Below, in pieces: positions 63,324-64,000 of a stretch of DNA of 64,000 nucleotides. The translations under genes and the position numbers were made by a program. Below the pieces are notes generated by a model. That model saw only the letters and a program-made list of their open reading frames with translations, made no database searches and was not told where the DNA came from. Positions within the stretch are counted from its first letter, which is position 1; each line of letters starts with the position of its first letter. This DNA is from GM7GCV1 sp965221105 (GTDB lineage Bacteria > Pseudomonadota > Gammaproteobacteria > Pseudomonadales > GM7GCV1), in NCBI GenBank assembly GCA_965221105.1, contig OZ244871.1, forward strand, positions 1,984,001 through 2,048,000, read 5' to 3'.

Positions 63324-63747
63324 AAATCACTCCTTTCAATGTTGAGGACAAACCCCTCATGGGGTTCTTCAGGGTAGCACAAGAACGCCGTGCAGGTAAC
63401 TCTCTCTCAACTACTCAATTGACGCAGCCCAGCAAACGGCCGCGTGAAGGTTCGGTGAGCGTAGCCGGCACGCATGATCAACTGGTCGTTCGAGCTGTGC
63501 ACCTGTGGAGGCTTCCTGCAAACCAGGGCGAGCCCTGTGGGACGCACAGACAAGACATGGACAACAGGTGGTGCCCGCTGTTCGCCCACAGTCTCGCCCT
63601 TCGTGACCACAGGGTACACAGCTTCAAGAGGCAATCAGATCCTCATGATCAGGATACCATGCACCTCTCTTCAGGCAGACAGAAAGGCTCTCCCCTTCGC
63701 GCTCATTCACTGATGATGGAGCCTGAAGTACCTCGTGCTCGGGACGA
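63324..63747. other. Gap upstream of hpf, no rpoN seen
   Basis: 424 bases without a recognisable gene, where rpoN or its 3' end normally lies. The promoter of the hpf operon should be here, but I see no clear motif. Small frames on both strands lack support. Confidence 0.45.
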
Positions 63748-64000
63748 TCACCCAGGAGATGGTTCGAAGGGTTGATATTCGATCAAGCTGGACTGGCCGG
63801 TGATGTCCACGATAGTGACCGCCAACTCCACACCATGAGCGTCGGTCAGCCGAATCGGTTTGCCGGGCCGAAACGGCACTGGTTGTTGTCGCCCCTCTTC
63901 AATGGCAATGTTGTCGGCGTACAGATAGGTCCGGTCGGAGGTATCGCGTATTGGGTTCAGCCGTCCACTCAGGCCGGGCAGATGGCCCGTGCTCTGGGCA
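63748..64000 (-). CDS. Unidentified protein, C-terminal part only
   Basis: Open from the right edge to a TGA at 63748: 83 codons including PIRDTSDRTYLYADNIAIEE and RLTDAHGVELAVTIVDITGQ with SSLIEYQPFEPSPG. Likely a real gene by codon pattern and lack of stops. Beta-rich; no family recognised; start is outside the window. Confidence 0.5.
   Translation of the reverse strand, partial: AQSTGHLPGLSGRLNPIRDTSDRTYLYADNIAIEEGRQQPVPFRPGKPIRLTDAHGVELAVTIVDITGQSSLIEYQPFEPSPG

Noticed and set aside
1..64000. CRISPR arrays, rRNA and tRNA genes
   Set aside because: No regularly spaced short repeats were seen, and no T-loop motif (GGTTCGA...) sat in a cloverleaf context. GTTCGAATCC near 33610 is inside the yhdP coding end.

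Overview
The window is a stretch of chromosome from a gammaproteobacterium that I cannot place more exactly. The backbone order gatB-gatA-gatC / mreB-mreC-mreD-maf-rng-yhdP ... darP-mgtE ... npr-rapZ-ptsN-hpf is typical of that class. A complete general secretion pathway (type II secretion) operon and Pseudomonas-like single genes (PA4642 family, DUF1820) agree with this. The DNA is moderately GC-rich. Decayed genes and shortened insertion sequences are common outside the housekeeping blocks.

Layout. 1-0.94 kb: xerC, cut by the left edge. 1-9.5 kb: an accessory zone with a decayed membrane-protein gene split by an IS66 remnant that kept its 8-bp target duplication, a solitary Mrr-like endonuclease, surface-protein gene copy A with a striking promoter and leader, an AAA-ATPase scrap, and a DUF4338 (DruA-type)/IS4-family transposase. 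8.4-20.6 kb: a metabolic and housekeeping stretch (ilvE, an aspartate-type aminotransferase, DUF1820, miaB, RDD protein, actP-DUF485, fetB, PA4642 family) mixed with decayed genes (a second membrane protein, an nhaA tail, a parD stub, a clipped GNAT) and a Fic protein that lacks the catalytic histidine. 20.7-33.6 kb: gatCAB divergent from mreBCD-maf-rng-yhdP, with an IS66 remnant between them.

33.6-44.6 kb is a second accessory island, in the place where related genomes usually carry nit, tldD and pmbA. It holds an overlapping Xre/RES toxin-antitoxin pair, an unknown gene, a broken mcrC, the tail of an integrase, an intact Fic protein, a third IS66 remnant, a nucleotidyltransferase overlapping an unknown partner gene, a response-regulator stub, surface-protein gene copy B and an IS1634-type stub. 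44.7-46.5 kb: darP and mgtE. 47.6-61.4 kb: fourteen type II secretion genes in the order E F G H I J K L M N C D A B, mostly overlapping by 1-4 bases. 61.4-63.3 kb: the nitrogen-related PTS cluster hpf-ptsN-rapZ-npr on the opposite strand. The window ends inside an unidentified gene.

The most unusual system is the pair of secreted-protein genes at 3.6-5.1 kb and 42.1-43.5 kb. They share an almost identical leader, signal peptide, C-terminal half and terminator, but differ in a block around residues 80-145. A CTGT repeat tract abuts the -35 box and has four units in one copy and five in the other. Beyond the shared promoter, each copy carries a different large inverted repeat. A piece of the same 3' flank lies at 39.1 kb. 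This looks like a family of exported proteins that diversify, with promoters that may be phase-variable.
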